Assembly (NCBI GenBank): GCA_039815055.1
Contig: JBCCAA010000004.1
Location: forward strand, 17,622 to 81,621
DNA from: UBA5336 sp039815055
GTDB taxonomy: Bacteria; Pseudomonadota; Alphaproteobacteria; Caulobacterales; Hyphomonadaceae
Length of the DNA: 64,000 nucleotides
Reading direction: 5' to 3'
The notes below the pieces were generated by a model that had not been told where the DNA came from, did no database searches, and was given only the letters and a program-made list of their open reading frames with translations. Shown one piece after another: positions 1 through 8,467 of the stretch. The stretch's first letter is position 1. Every line of letters starts with the position of its first letter. A program made the translations under genes and the position numbers.

Positions 1-1643
1 GGAAGCGTGTTGTACTGGTGGAACGGCGGTGGTGATGGAAGCGTCCATTCCAGCGTCGTTGCGCCCTCGCCCCATGGATTTGCTTCCGCTTTCCGGCGAC
101 GCAGCATGGCTTCCACAAGCCCGACAAAGAAGATCGCCGTTGCAACCAGCGTGATCACATAGCCCCACGAGGATACCGAGTGCCATAGCGTGTAGGCTTC
201 GTTGTAATCGATGTACCGGCGCGGCATTCCGTTCAGTCCCAGGAAGTGCTGCGGAAAGAACACCACATTCGAGCCAATAAACATCAACCAGAAGTGAAGC
301 CCGCCAATCATGCCATTATACTTCACACCGAACATCTTCTCGAACCAGTAATACCACCCGGCAAACAGCCCGAAGACAGCGCCGAGAGACAGCACATAGT
401 GGAAGTGGGCCACCACATAATAGGTGTCATGCAAGAGGTGATCGATACCCGCATTGGCCAGCACCACGCCCGTCACGCCACCGAGGGTAAACAGGAAGAT
501 GAAGCCAATGGCCCATAACATCGGGACTTTGAAGTCGATCGATCCGCCCCACATGGTCGCGATCCAAGAGAAGATCTTGATGCCCGTAGGCACGGCGATG
601 ATCATGGTCGCAGCCACAAAATAGGCCTTCAGGTCCAGGCTCATGCCGACGGTGTACATGTGGTGCGCCCACACGATGAAGCCGATCACACCGATGGAGA
701 CCATGGCATATGCCATTCCGAGATAGCCGAAGATGGGTTTCTTGGAGAAGGTCGACACGATGTGGCTGATGATGCCGAAGGCTGGCAGGATCATGATGTA
801 CACTTCGGGGTGACCAAAGAACCAGAACAAATGCTGGAACATCACCGGGTCACCGCCACCTGCAGGAACAAAGAACTGAGAACCGAAATTCCGGTCCGTC
901 AGAAGCATGGTCAGCGCTGCAGCCAGAACCGGCAGGGCCAGAAGCAACAGGATTGCGGTGATCAGGATCGACCAGGCAAACAGCGGCATCTTGTGGATCG
1001 TCATGCCCGGTGCGCGCATGTTCAGGATCGTCACGATGAAGTTGATCGCGCCAAGGATCGACGCAATACCGGCTGTGTGTAGCGACAGGATTACCAGGTC
1101 CATCGCCGGGCCGGGATGCCCCGTTGTGCCCGACAGCGGCGGATAAAGCACCCAGCCACCGCCAAAGCCATTACCTGACGAAGTACCGGGCACAAACATG
1201 GAGATCATGAGCAGCATGAATGCCGCGCCCGTCAGCCACAGCGAGATGTTATTCATCCGCGGAAAGGCCATGTCCGGCGCGCCAATCATCAGAGGGACAA
1301 ACCAGTTGCCGAACCCGCCGATCAGAGCCGGCATCACCATGAAAAAGATCATGATGAGGCCGTGATAGGTGATTACGGTGTTGTAGAAATGTTTGGCCGC
1401 CTCGACCGCCGCATCGCCTTCACCGGCAACGAACATTGTCAGCGGGCCGATGCCCGGCTGAGCCAGTTCCCAGCGAATCAGTCCTGAAAGCGCATATCCA
1501 ACAACGCCCGCTATGAGCGCGAATACCAGGTACATTGTCCCGATATCCTTGTGGTTGGTCGAAAAGAACCAGCGCACGAAGAAGCCTGGCTTGCCGTCGC
1601 TGGCATAGCCGTCGTCTTTAAGGGCGATTTCATCCATAGGCAT
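1..1643 (-). CDS. ctaD: Cytochrome c oxidase subunit I (partial, C-terminal end off the window)
   Basis: Catalytic haem-copper subunit of the aa3-type terminal oxidase in the inner membrane, which reduces O2 with electrons from cytochrome c and pumps protons. The visible 547 codons start MPMDEIALK and include the CuB/haem segment WFFGHPEVYIMILP and the helix region SLDLKAYFVAATMI. The last visible residues (PPPFHQYNTL) match the usual end of the catalytic core, so probably only a short tail is missing beyond the left edge. The start at 1643 has GGAGGG about 8 nt upstream. It lies 17 nt downstream of coxB and is surely co-transcribed with it. Confidence 0.96.
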   Translation of the reverse strand, partial: MPMDEIALKDDGYASDGKPGFFVRWFFSTNHKDIGTMYLVFALIAGVVGYALSGLIRWELAQPGIGPLTMFVAGEGDAAVEAAKHFYNTVITYHGLIMIFFMVMPALIGGFGNWFVPLMIGAPDMAFPRMNNISLWLTGAAFMLLMISMFVPGTSSGNGFGGGWVLYPPLSGTTGHPGPAMDLVILSLHTAGIASILGAINFIVTILNMRAPGMTIHKMPLFAWSILITAILLLLALPVLAAALTMLLTDRNFGSQFFVPAGGGDPVMFQHLFWFFGHPEVYIMILPAFGIISHIVSTFSKKPIFGYLGMAYAMVSIGVIGFIVWAHHMYTVGMSLDLKAYFVAATMIIAVPTGIKIFSWIATMWGGSIDFKVPMLWAIGFIFLFTLGGVTGVVLANAGIDHLLHDTYYVVAHFHYVLSLGAVFGLFAGWYYWFEKMFGVKYNGMIGGLHFWLMFIGSNVVFFPQHFLGLNGMPRRYIDYNEAYTLWHSVSSWGYVITLVATAIFFVGLVEAMLRRRKAEANPWGEGATTLEWTLPSPPPFHQYNTL

Positions 1644-1660
1644 TGAGAAAACCCTCCAGA

Positions 1661-2608
1661 TCAGTCAGCCGAGGCGAGCTGCGTATGCTCGTCCATCGGT
1701 TCAATCGTTGCTACAAGTTGTGCGGCGGCATCAAAGTCGCCGGTAAGCATGGTTTCGACCCATTGGTCATATTGCTCCTGGGACACCACACGGACCTCAA
1801 TCGGCATAAACGCATGGTTCACGCCACAGAGTTCGGAACACTGGCCGTAATAGACGCCCGGCTCTTCAACCAGGAACCAACCCTGGTTGAGTTTACCCGG
1901 TACAGCATCAGTTTTGACCCCAAAGGACGGTACGGTCCAGGAGTGGATCACGTCGGAGGCGGTTGTCTGGTATCGAACATAGCGATTGACCGGGATCACC
2001 ATCGGATAGTCAGTCGCCAGCGCATATGGATCGGCCTCGGTCGAGGCAGGGTCGGTGCTCAGCCCGGTGTGCAGAGGGTTCGACACGAATTCCAGCGGGA
2101 AGCCGCCATCATCAATATCGGGATACTGATACGTCCAGTTCCACTGGTTGCCCTGCGCTTTCACGGTAATCCAGCCTTCCGCGGCCGCGCCGGGAAAGAT
2201 GTTCGGATTGTCTAGATCGCCGGACTGGGCGATCAGCTCAAGGTCCGGCTCCTGCTCGATGTAGAACAGGTTGGTAAACGATGGCAGCGCGATGACGATG
2301 AGGATCAACACCGGCACAACGGTCCAAACCACCTCAACCACCGTGTTATGACTGAATTTGCGCGCTTCGGTGTTGGCCTTGCGATTGTAACGGAATATCA
2401 CCCAGCACAGCAACGCCAACACAAAGATCGTCACGACCGTGATAATCGGCAACAACAAGCCATCGTGGAACCAGTGAAGGCGTTCGGCGATTCGTGTAAC
2501 GGGCTGTTGAAATCCCAACGCACCGGGGGTCGGCACGCCGGCAAGTGCCGGTGCGGCCGAGGCGGTCAGCCCCGAAAGGCAGAAAAGACTGCGCAAAAAC
2601 GGTGTCAT
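1661..2608 (-). CDS. coxB: Cytochrome c oxidase subunit II
   Basis: Subunit II accepts electrons from cytochrome c through its binuclear CuA centre in the periplasmic cupredoxin domain. The 315-residue protein has a signal peptide (MTPFLRSLFCLSG... ending near ASAAPALAG), two membrane helices, and the complete CuA motif YYGQCSELCGVNHAFMPIEV near residues 245-264. The frame stays open 23 codons further upstream, but the start at 2608 is chosen because AGGAGCG lies about 9 nt before it and it gives a proper signal peptide. First gene of the coxB-coxA unit. Confidence 0.95.
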   Translation of the reverse strand: MTPFLRSLFCLSGLTASAAPALAGVPTPGALGFQQPVTRIAERLHWFHDGLLLPIITVVTIFVLALLCWVIFRYNRKANTEARKFSHNTVVEVVWTVVPVLILIVIALPSFTNLFYIEQEPDLELIAQSGDLDNPNIFPGAAAEGWITVKAQGNQWNWTYQYPDIDDGGFPLEFVSNPLHTGLSTDPASTEADPYALATDYPMVIPVNRYVRYQTTASDVIHSWTVPSFGVKTDAVPGKLNQGWFLVEEPGVYYGQCSELCGVNHAFMPIEVRVVSQEQYDQWVETMLTGDFDAAAQLVATIEPMDEHTQLASAD

Positions 2609-2747
2609 GTGTAGCGCTCCTGTTAGACAGTGATGTAACGCGCGCGTGCCGTCAGGGCGAGTACGGATTGCGCACATTATTGTCGCAGACCTTGGGCAAC
2701 ACAGCCTTCGCGTGATAAAGTATTTTCAAAGACATGCGGAGGTAGAA

Positions 2748-3299
2748 ATGAACCGATTTATTGTCGTTGGATTGGCCTGTTTTGCTATGGCATTGCCAGT
2801 TTCCGCGCAGGTGACCGTGATTGGCGGAGGTCTTGCGGAGGACTGCTACATCGCTGTGAAGGCTGACACACGTCCTGGCCGCGACAGTGAACAGGTGTGC
2901 ACCCAGGCCCTGGAAAACGAAACGATGACCCGAAAGAATCGGGCCGCGACCTATGTAAACCGCGGAATCGTGCGCATGCGCCTGGAAGCTTATGATCGCG
3001 CCGATCAGGATTTCACGCGCGCTGCTGCACTAAAAGACGATCTCGGCGACATCTATGTGAATCGCGGCGTCCTGAAATTCTACCAAGCCGACTATCAAGG
3101 CGCGATCGACGCCATCAATACCGCGCTCGAACTGGAAACGTCAGAGCCGCACGTGGCCTATTATAACCGGGCCCTCGCCAAGGAAGAACTCGATGATTTG
3201 ACCGGAGCATACTTCGATTTTCTCGCGGCAAGTGAGCTTGAGCCGGAGTGGGAGTTGGTCCAACGCCAGCTCGATCGGTTCTCGGTTTCGGGCGGATAG
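2748..3299 (+). CDS. Secreted tetratricopeptide-repeat protein
   Basis: A 183-residue protein with a cleavable signal peptide (MNRFIVVGLACFAMALPVSAQ) followed by about three TPR helices pairs. TPR-type signatures are seen in YVNRGIVRMRLEAYDRADQD, YVNRGVLKFYQADYQGAID and YYNRALAKEELDDLTGAYFD. It is expected to be periplasmic and to act as a protein-interaction scaffold; the partner is unknown. The start at 2748 has GGAGG 5 nt upstream, which rules out the longer GTG-initiated frame. It is divergent from coxB and convergent with dnaB, the two stops being only 3 nt apart with no visible terminator. Confidence 0.85.
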   Translation: MNRFIVVGLACFAMALPVSAQVTVIGGGLAEDCYIAVKADTRPGRDSEQVCTQALENETMTRKNRAATYVNRGIVRMRLEAYDRADQDFTRAAALKDDLGDIYVNRGVLKFYQADYQGAIDAINTALELETSEPHVAYYNRALAKEELDDLTGAYFDFLAASELEPEWELVQRQLDRFSVSGG

Positions 3300-3302
3300 C
3301 CC

Positions 3303-4814
3303 CTAATAAGCCTCTTCCGTCCTGGATTTTTCGAGATTGCCAAAGCGCGTAACTTCAGCGTCAAAGGCCAGTTCCACTTTGCCAATGGGGCCATGGCGCT
3401 GTTTGCCGATGATGACTTCAGCCTTGCCCATGGCATTGTCCATGCGCTCGCGCCATTGTTGCCACTTCGACATGGTATCACCATCGCCTTCGCCGGGCTG
3501 GGGTTCCATGCGGCTGAGATAGTACTCATCGCGATAGACAAACATCACCACATCAGCGTCCTGCTCGATCGACCCTGATTCGCGCAGGTCAGAGAGTTGC
3601 GGGCGCTTGTCATCGCGCTGCTCGACCTGGCGCGACAGCTGCGACAGCGCGATCACAGGAATATCCAGATCCTTTGCCAAGGCCTTGAGCGCCATGGAGA
3701 TTTGCGTGATCTCCTGTACCCGGTTTCCGTCGCTCTTGCCGCCGCTGGAGGTGATCAGCTGCAGATAATCGATCACGATCATATCCAGACCCACAGTTCG
3801 ATGCAGGCGCCGCGCCCGCGCCGCCAACTGACTGATGGACAGACCGCCAGTATCATCGATGTGAAGCGGCAGGTTCTGAAGTTCGGTCACAGCATCGCGG
3901 ATTCGTTCAAAATCGCGCTCATCCAGTTCGCCCGACCGAAATTTATGGCCACTGATGCCGGTCCGCTCGGCGATAATCCGGGTAGCGAGCTGCTCAGACG
4001 ACATCTCCAAAGAGAAAAACGCCACAACGCCGCCATCGATAGACTTCAACGACCCATCTTCCTGCTTTTCACGCCGGCAGGCCGCCGCCACATTATACGC
4101 TATGTTGGTAGCCAGAGAGGTTTTACCCATGGATGGGCGCCCGGCCAGGATCAGCAGGTCGGAGTTGTGCAGACCGCCAAGCTTATAGTCGAGATCGTCC
4201 AGATGCGTGGCGATTCCGGCAATTTTGCCTTCGCGCTGAAACGCCGCTTCGGCCATTTCAAGCGACTGGCGCACAGCGGACCCGAAATCGACAAATCCCC
4301 GGTTGGACGATCCACGTTCTGCCAGCGCAAAAAGTTCGCGCTCCGCGAGCTCGATCTGGTCTGAGCCTTCGGTTTCGCTGGGAGGCACCAGAGCACGCAG
4401 TTTCATGCCCGAACCGATGTTGAGCAATTCCCGCCGAATCGCCAGGTCGCGCACGATCCGGGCGTAGTCGGTGACCTCCGGACCGAAGGCTGCGCTGTCG
4501 AGCAACTCCGCGAGATAGGCGGCGCCACCAATCACCGTGAGCTGGTCATTGCGCTCGAAATGCTCACGCAGCGTCACACCGTCGGCCAAGCGACCCTGCT
4601 CAATGAGCGCGGCGCACGTGGCATAGATCTCCTGGTGCGCCGGGGCATAATAGTCTGTCGGCTGCAGCACTTCCGTCACACGCTGGTAGGCGTTGTTGTC
4701 GAAGAGAATGGCGCCCAGCACAGCAGCTTCTGCCACCAGATTGTTAGGCGCTTCGGTTTGGGTCGTTTCATGATCCTTGGGCATGACGTTCGGATAATCG
4801 AAGTTGCAGGACAT
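3303..4814 (-). CDS. dnaB: Replicative DNA helicase DnaB
   Basis: Hexameric 5'-3' helicase that unwinds DNA at the replication fork. The 503-residue protein has the DnaB N-terminal helical domain (about residues 25-125, beginning NNLVAEAAVLGAILFD), then the RecA-like ATPase core with Walker A GRPSMGKTS at about 225-233, and the late motif SQLSRQVEQRDDKRPQLSDL. No intein is present. Neither ATG at 4814 nor the in-frame ATG at 4784 has a clear ribosome site, so the first few residues are uncertain. It follows the rpsF-rpsR-rplI operon but is separated from it by a probable terminator. Confidence 0.96.
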   Translation of the reverse strand: MSCNFDYPNVMPKDHETTQTEAPNNLVAEAAVLGAILFDNNAYQRVTEVLQPTDYYAPAHQEIYATCAALIEQGRLADGVTLREHFERNDQLTVIGGAAYLAELLDSAAFGPEVTDYARIVRDLAIRRELLNIGSGMKLRALVPPSETEGSDQIELAERELFALAERGSSNRGFVDFGSAVRQSLEMAEAAFQREGKIAGIATHLDDLDYKLGGLHNSDLLILAGRPSMGKTSLATNIAYNVAAACRREKQEDGSLKSIDGGVVAFFSLEMSSEQLATRIIAERTGISGHKFRSGELDERDFERIRDAVTELQNLPLHIDDTGGLSISQLAARARRLHRTVGLDMIVIDYLQLITSSGGKSDGNRVQEITQISMALKALAKDLDIPVIALSQLSRQVEQRDDKRPQLSDLRESGSIEQDADVVMFVYRDEYYLSRMEPQPGEGDGDTMSKWQQWRERMDNAMGKAEVIIGKQRHGPIGKVELAFDAEVTRFGNLEKSRTEEAY

Positions 4815-4881
4815 TTCGCGTCTTGACTTTCATCCGTTCGCTGAGCGTTCGGCGCGATTCACAGGAGTGATTCTCGCAATG

Positions 4882-4912
4882 AAAAACGCCGCGGACAAAC
4901 CTGGCCGCGACG
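4882..4912 (-). terminator. Rho-independent terminator after rplI
   Basis: Read on the minus strand, CGTCGCGG pairs with CCGCGGCG (8 bp, one G-T pair) around a short loop and is followed directly by TTTTT. It lies 29 nt after the rplI stop and ends the rpsF-rpsR-rplI transcript before dnaB. Confidence 0.75.
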
Positions 4913-4940
4913 TTCTGGAATTTTCGACTGAAAGACTGAT

Positions 4941-5528
4941 CTATTCGTCTTCCGTGGCCATCTGCTCGGCCATTTCTGCGGCAGCTTCGGCCAAAACACC
5001 CGCCTGTTCGTCCGCAATCTCGCGCTGCTCTTGCTGCAACGTTTTAAGTACGTCTTCACCGGCGGCCTGTCGTTCAGCCTCGTCTGCAGACCGCGCGACA
5101 TTCACCTGCACGGTAACGGCCACTTCAGGGTGCAACTGGATAGACACATCATATAAGCCGATCGCCTTGATTGGCTGATCCTGACGCACCTGGCTGCGCG
5201 AAACGCTATAGCCTTCTTCCGCTGCGACTTCAGCGATGTCTCGTGCGCTGACCGAACCGTAGAGCTGGCCGGTTTCGCCGGACTGGCGGATCAAAACAAA
5301 GGTTTGGCCGTTCAAAGTCTCGCCAGCCGATTCGGCGGATTGGCGAGCGTCAGCGTTGCGCTGGACGATCACTTCACGTTCAGCTTCAAACCGACGCCGG
5401 TTTTTTTCCGTGGCCAGCAGCGCTTTGCCCTGAGGAATAAGAAAATTCCGGGCATAGCCGTTCTTGACGGAAACTTCGTCGCCGATGGTGCCGAGCTTCT
5501 CGACGCGTTCGAGTAGGATGACTTGCAT
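4941..5528 (-). CDS. rplI: 50S ribosomal protein L9
   Basis: Large-subunit protein binding 23S rRNA. The conserved N-terminal domain is clear (MQVILLERVEKLGTIGDEVSVKNGYARNFLIPQGKALLAT). At 195 residues it is longer than the roughly 150 of Escherichia coli L9 because of an Ala/Glu/Gln-rich acidic tail from about residue 150 (AEMAEQMATEDE at the end), an extension I believe is common in alphaproteobacteria. It is the last gene of the rpsF-rpsR-rplI operon, 12 nt after rpsR. Confidence 0.97.
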   Translation of the reverse strand: MQVILLERVEKLGTIGDEVSVKNGYARNFLIPQGKALLATEKNRRRFEAEREVIVQRNADARQSAESAGETLNGQTFVLIRQSGETGQLYGSVSARDIAEVAAEEGYSVSRSQVRQDQPIKAIGLYDVSIQLHPEVAVTVQVNVARSADEAERQAAGEDVLKTLQQEQREIADEQAGVLAEAAAEMAEQMATEDE

Positions 5529-5540
5529 TGATCTGGCCTC

Positions 5541-5810
5541 CTACTTCACGGCAAACGGCAGAAGCGCGAGAATCCGCGCGCGCTTGATAGCTTTGGCGAG
5601 CTTGCGCTGGTTCTTGATGTTCACAGCCGTAATCCGGGACGGGACGATCTTGCCCTTTTCGGAGATGTAACGCTGGAGCAGCTTGACGTCTTTGTAGTCG
5701 ATCTTCGGAGCTTTTGCGCCGGAGAACGGATCGACTTTCCGGCGGCGCCCAAATGGGCGGCGGGCCGGAAGGTTGGTGATGTTGATTCCTGCTGGTGCTT
5801 TGCGAGCCAT
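5541..5810 (-). CDS. rpsR: 30S ribosomal protein S18
   Basis: Small-subunit platform protein that forms a heterodimer with S6. The 89-residue product contains the typical core IDYKDVKLLQRYISEKGKIVPSRITAVNIKNQRKLAKAIKRAR. It sits 9 nt after rpsF and 12 nt before rplI with AGGAGG-like ribosome sites at both junctions. Confidence 0.97.
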   Translation of the reverse strand: MARKAPAGINITNLPARRPFGRRRKVDPFSGAKAPKIDYKDVKLLQRYISEKGKIVPSRITAVNIKNQRKLAKAIKRARILALLPFAVK

Positions 5811-5819
5811 GATACCCTC

Positions 5820-6200
5820 CTAGTCCCGGCTTCTGCGGTCGCCGCGGTCGCGGTCGCCGCGTTCACGATCACCACGATCCTTGCGCGCCACGATGGGCGA
5901 AGGATCTTCGTCCAGTTCATCCACGCGGATGGTCAGGTAGCGCATCACATCGTCGGAAATCCGGTGACGCCGCTCAATTTCGTGAAGCGCATCAGCAGGT
6001 CCGGCGACGTTCAAGAGGCTGTAATGGCCCTTGCGCTGCTTGTTGATCGGATATGACAAATTCCGCAGACCCCAATATTCGGTCTTGGATACAGTCGCGC
6101 CTTTATCCCGAAGGAATTCAGCGAGTTCTTCTGTCAGGGTTTCGGCTTGCGCCGGAGAAATGTCAGGTCGTGATATCACGACATGCTCATAATAAGGCAT
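5820..6200 (-). CDS. rpsF: 30S ribosomal protein S6
   Basis: Small-subunit protein that pairs with S18 on the platform. The 126-residue product begins MPYYEHVVISRPDISPAQAE and has the conserved YWGLRNLSYPINKQRKGHY segment. It ends in a charged, low-complexity Arg/Asp/Gly tail (RGDRERGDRDRGDRRSRD) typical of variable S6 C-termini. CTTTAGGAGG on the + strand is CCTCCTAAAG in sense; the sense-strand site is the AAAGGGATG-type sequence just before the start. First gene of its operon. Confidence 0.96.
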   Translation of the reverse strand: MPYYEHVVISRPDISPAQAETLTEELAEFLRDKGATVSKTEYWGLRNLSYPINKQRKGHYSLLNVAGPADALHEIERRHRISDDVMRYLTIRVDELDEDPSPIVARKDRGDRERGDRDRGDRRSRD

Positions 6201-6264
6201 ACTTTCATCCCTTTAGGAGGCGGCACGAAGCGGGCGGGAACCCGTTACGTGATGGCCCCTGGCG

Positions 6265-6281
6265 CCGGGAACCATTCCCGG
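6265..6281 (-). promoter_or_regulatory. Perfect hairpin in the rpsF leader
   Basis: CCGGGAA and TTCCCGG form a perfect 7-bp stem with a 3-nt loop, about 65 nt upstream of the rpsF start. There is no following T-run, so it is not a terminator. Leaders of rpsF mRNAs in many bacteria carry an S6:S18-binding element, and this hairpin may be part of one. I could not confirm the full consensus fold, so the role is inference. Confidence 0.35.
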
Positions 6282-6399
6282 TCAGGACCGCACTCCTGTT
6301 CAAGCGGGCGCTTAAACCCCAGGGATGTGAAAAAATCAACCCGCTTGCGCTCTTGGCTTGCTCGCACTACCCCGCTGTCAAACGACAAGGGAGATGGCC

Positions 6400-7350
6400 G
6401 TGGGCAAACTCGCCTTCATCTTTCCCGGACAGGGAAGCCAATTCATCGGTATGGGCAAGGATCTGGCGGAGGCTTATCCAGCCGCCAAGGCCGTGTTCGA
6501 CGAGGTCAATGATGCCCTCGACCAGGACCTTTCGGGCCTGATGTGGGACGGAGAGCTGGACGCGCTGACGCTTACAGCCAACACTCAACCTGCGCTGATG
6601 GCCCACTCGGTTGCAGCCATGAAGGCGCTGGAGGCGGAACACGGCGTTGCGGTGACCCAGGCCGCCTACGTCGCCGGCCATTCACTGGGAGAATATTCAG
6701 CCCTCGCCGCCGCGGGAGCCTTGTCGATTGCCGACACCGCCCGTCTACTGCGGGTCCGTGGCAATGCCATGCAATCAGCCGTTCCAGCCGGTGAAGGCGC
6801 CATGGCTGCGCTTCTTGGCGCTGACGATGCCCAGGCCGAAGCAGCATGCGCCTCAGGGCGCGAGTCCGGAGGCGTATGCGAAGTCGCCAATGACAATGCG
6901 CCCGGACAACTGGTCTTGTCGGGCTCCAAAGACGCAATTGCAGCCGCCTGCGAACACGCCAAGGCCATTGGCGTAAAGAAAGCCGTCCCCCTCAGCGTAT
7001 CCGCACCGTTCCACTGTTCCCTGATGCAGCCCGCCGCCGACGCCATGGCTGAAGCACTTTCAGCGGCTGAGATTAGCGCGCCATCGGTGCCATTGGTCGC
7101 AAACGTGACTGCCGGGGCGACCAACGATCCAGAAGCGATCCGTCAACAGCTCATCGACCAGGTCACCGGCCGTGTGCGCTGGCGAGAGAGCGTCCAGTAC
7201 ATGGTCTTTGATGGGGTCACTCGCACCGCAGAAGCCGGAGCGGGCAAAGTGCTGACAGTGATGCAGCGGCGCATTGAAAAATCCCTCGAAGGTTTCACGC
7301 TCGGCACGCCCGATGACGTCGCAGCCTTCGCCAACGCAGTTAAAGGATAA
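6400..7350 (+). CDS. fabD: Malonyl-CoA:ACP transacylase
   Basis: Transfers malonyl from CoA to acyl carrier protein to feed fatty-acid elongation in the cytoplasm. Family landmarks are FIFPGQGSQ at the start, the nucleophile elbow GHSLGEYSALAAAG, and the downstream VSAPFHCSLMQPA with the catalytic His. About 316 residues, a normal length. The start is chosen as GTG at 6400 because AAGGGAG at 6387-6393 abuts the ATG at 6394 with no spacer but is 6 nt from the GTG; an ATG start would add only two residues. First gene of fabD-fabG-acpP-fabF. Confidence 0.95.
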   Translation: MGKLAFIFPGQGSQFIGMGKDLAEAYPAAKAVFDEVNDALDQDLSGLMWDGELDALTLTANTQPALMAHSVAAMKALEAEHGVAVTQAAYVAGHSLGEYSALAAAGALSIADTARLLRVRGNAMQSAVPAGEGAMAALLGADDAQAEAACASGRESGGVCEVANDNAPGQLVLSGSKDAIAAACEHAKAIGVKKAVPLSVSAPFHCSLMQPAADAMAEALSAAEISAPSVPLVANVTAGATNDPEAIRQQLIDQVTGRVRWRESVQYMVFDGVTRTAEAGAGKVLTVMQRRIEKSLEGFTLGTPDDVAAFANAVKG

Positions 7351-7355
7351 ACCTC

Positions 7356-8093
7356 ATGTTTTCATTGGAAGGTCGAACCGCCCTCGTCACCGGCGCATCT
7401 GGCGGCATTGGACGGGAAATCGCCAAGGCGCTGTCCACGGCCGGTGCGAAAGTCGCCCTGTCCGGCACGCGTGAGGGCGTTCTGGAAGAGGTGAAAGCGG
7501 ATTTGCCGGGCGATAGTGCGGTCGTCACCTGCAACCTGTCTGATACCGCTGAAGTGAACGGTTTGGTGGCAAAAGCCGAAGAGGCTATCGGACCACTGGA
7601 TATTCTGGTGGCCAATGCAGGCATTACCCGCGATGGGCTCTTGATGCGTATGAAGGATGAGGACTGGCAGACGGTGATCGATGTCAATCTCGGAGCCTAT
7701 TTCCGGATGGCGAAATCAACGCTGAGGGGCATGATGAAGCGCCGCCACGGTCGGATTATCGGCGTCACATCCATCGTCGGTGTAACGGGAAATCCGGGCC
7801 AGGCGAACTATTGCGCCTCCAAGGCGGGCATGATCGGATTCACCAAATCCCTCGCCCAGGAAGTCGCCAGCCGGGGAATCACCGCCAACTGCATCGCGCC
7901 CGGTTTCATCGAATCGCCCATGACCGATGTGCTGCCAGATGCTCAAAAAGAGGCGCTTCTCGGCCAGATTCCCACAGGTCGTTTGGGCCAGGGCAGCGAC
8001 ATTGCAAATGCCTGCGTCTACCTCGCCAGCGCCGAAGCTTCATATGTCACAGGGCAAACGCTGCACGTGAATGGCGGCATGGCCATGATCTAA
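7356..8093 (+). CDS. fabG: 3-oxoacyl-ACP reductase
   Basis: NADPH-dependent reductase of the fatty-acid elongation cycle, short-chain dehydrogenase fold. The 245-residue protein shows the cofactor motif TGASGGIGREIA, NAGITRDGLL, the catalytic Ser-Tyr-Lys arrangement (GVTSIVGVTGNPGQANYCASKAGMIG) and the C-terminal YVTGQTLHVNGGMAMI. Five nt after fabD, so co-translated from the same message. Confidence 0.95.
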   Translation: MFSLEGRTALVTGASGGIGREIAKALSTAGAKVALSGTREGVLEEVKADLPGDSAVVTCNLSDTAEVNGLVAKAEEAIGPLDILVANAGITRDGLLMRMKDEDWQTVIDVNLGAYFRMAKSTLRGMMKRRHGRIIGVTSIVGVTGNPGQANYCASKAGMIGFTKSLAQEVASRGITANCIAPGFIESPMTDVLPDAQKEALLGQIPTGRLGQGSDIANACVYLASAEASYVTGQTLHVNGGMAMI

Positions 8094-8208
8094 TTCAAGG
8101 TGGCCAAAGCAGCGTCAACCGCTTGTCCCAGCGATAAAGTGTGTGCTAGGCGCAACACCAAGGCCTGAATACAGGTCCCTTATCAGACATCAGAACAAGA
8201 GGTGCCAA

Positions 8209-8445
8209 ATGTCTGACGTGTTAGAGCGTGTCAAAAAGATCGTCGTAGAGAATCTCGACGTAGAAGCAGACAAAGTCGCAGAAGGCGCAAGCTTCATCGA
8301 CGACCTCGGCGCCGACAGTCTCGACCTTGTCGAGCTGGTCATGGCTTTCGAGGAAGAGTTCAATATTGAAATCCCAGACGACGTGCAGGAGAACATCCGC
8401 ACGGTCGGTGATGCTGTGAAGCACATCAACGAGCACATTTCCTAA
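8209..8445 (+). CDS. acpP: Acyl carrier protein
   Basis: Carries growing acyl chains on a 4'-phosphopantetheine arm. The acidic 78-residue protein has the modification site GADSLDLVELVMAFEEEF, with the attachment Ser near residue 37. The start MSDVLERVKK is the family start and has AAGAGG about 7 nt upstream; the longer open frame before it is spurious. The 115-bp gap after fabG probably holds an additional acpP promoter, as ACP is needed in excess, but I see no clear -35/-10 pair. Confidence 0.97.
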   Translation: MSDVLERVKKIVVENLDVEADKVAEGASFIDDLGADSLDLVELVMAFEEEFNIEIPDDVQENIRTVGDAVKHINEHIS

Positions 8446-8467
8446 ATTACAAAACCTAGGAGGCTCC

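Noticed and set aside
2646..2747. Longer N-terminus of the TPR protein from a GTG at 2646
   Set aside because: The ATG at 2748 has GGAGG at 5 nt and begins a normal signal peptide; the extension has neither.
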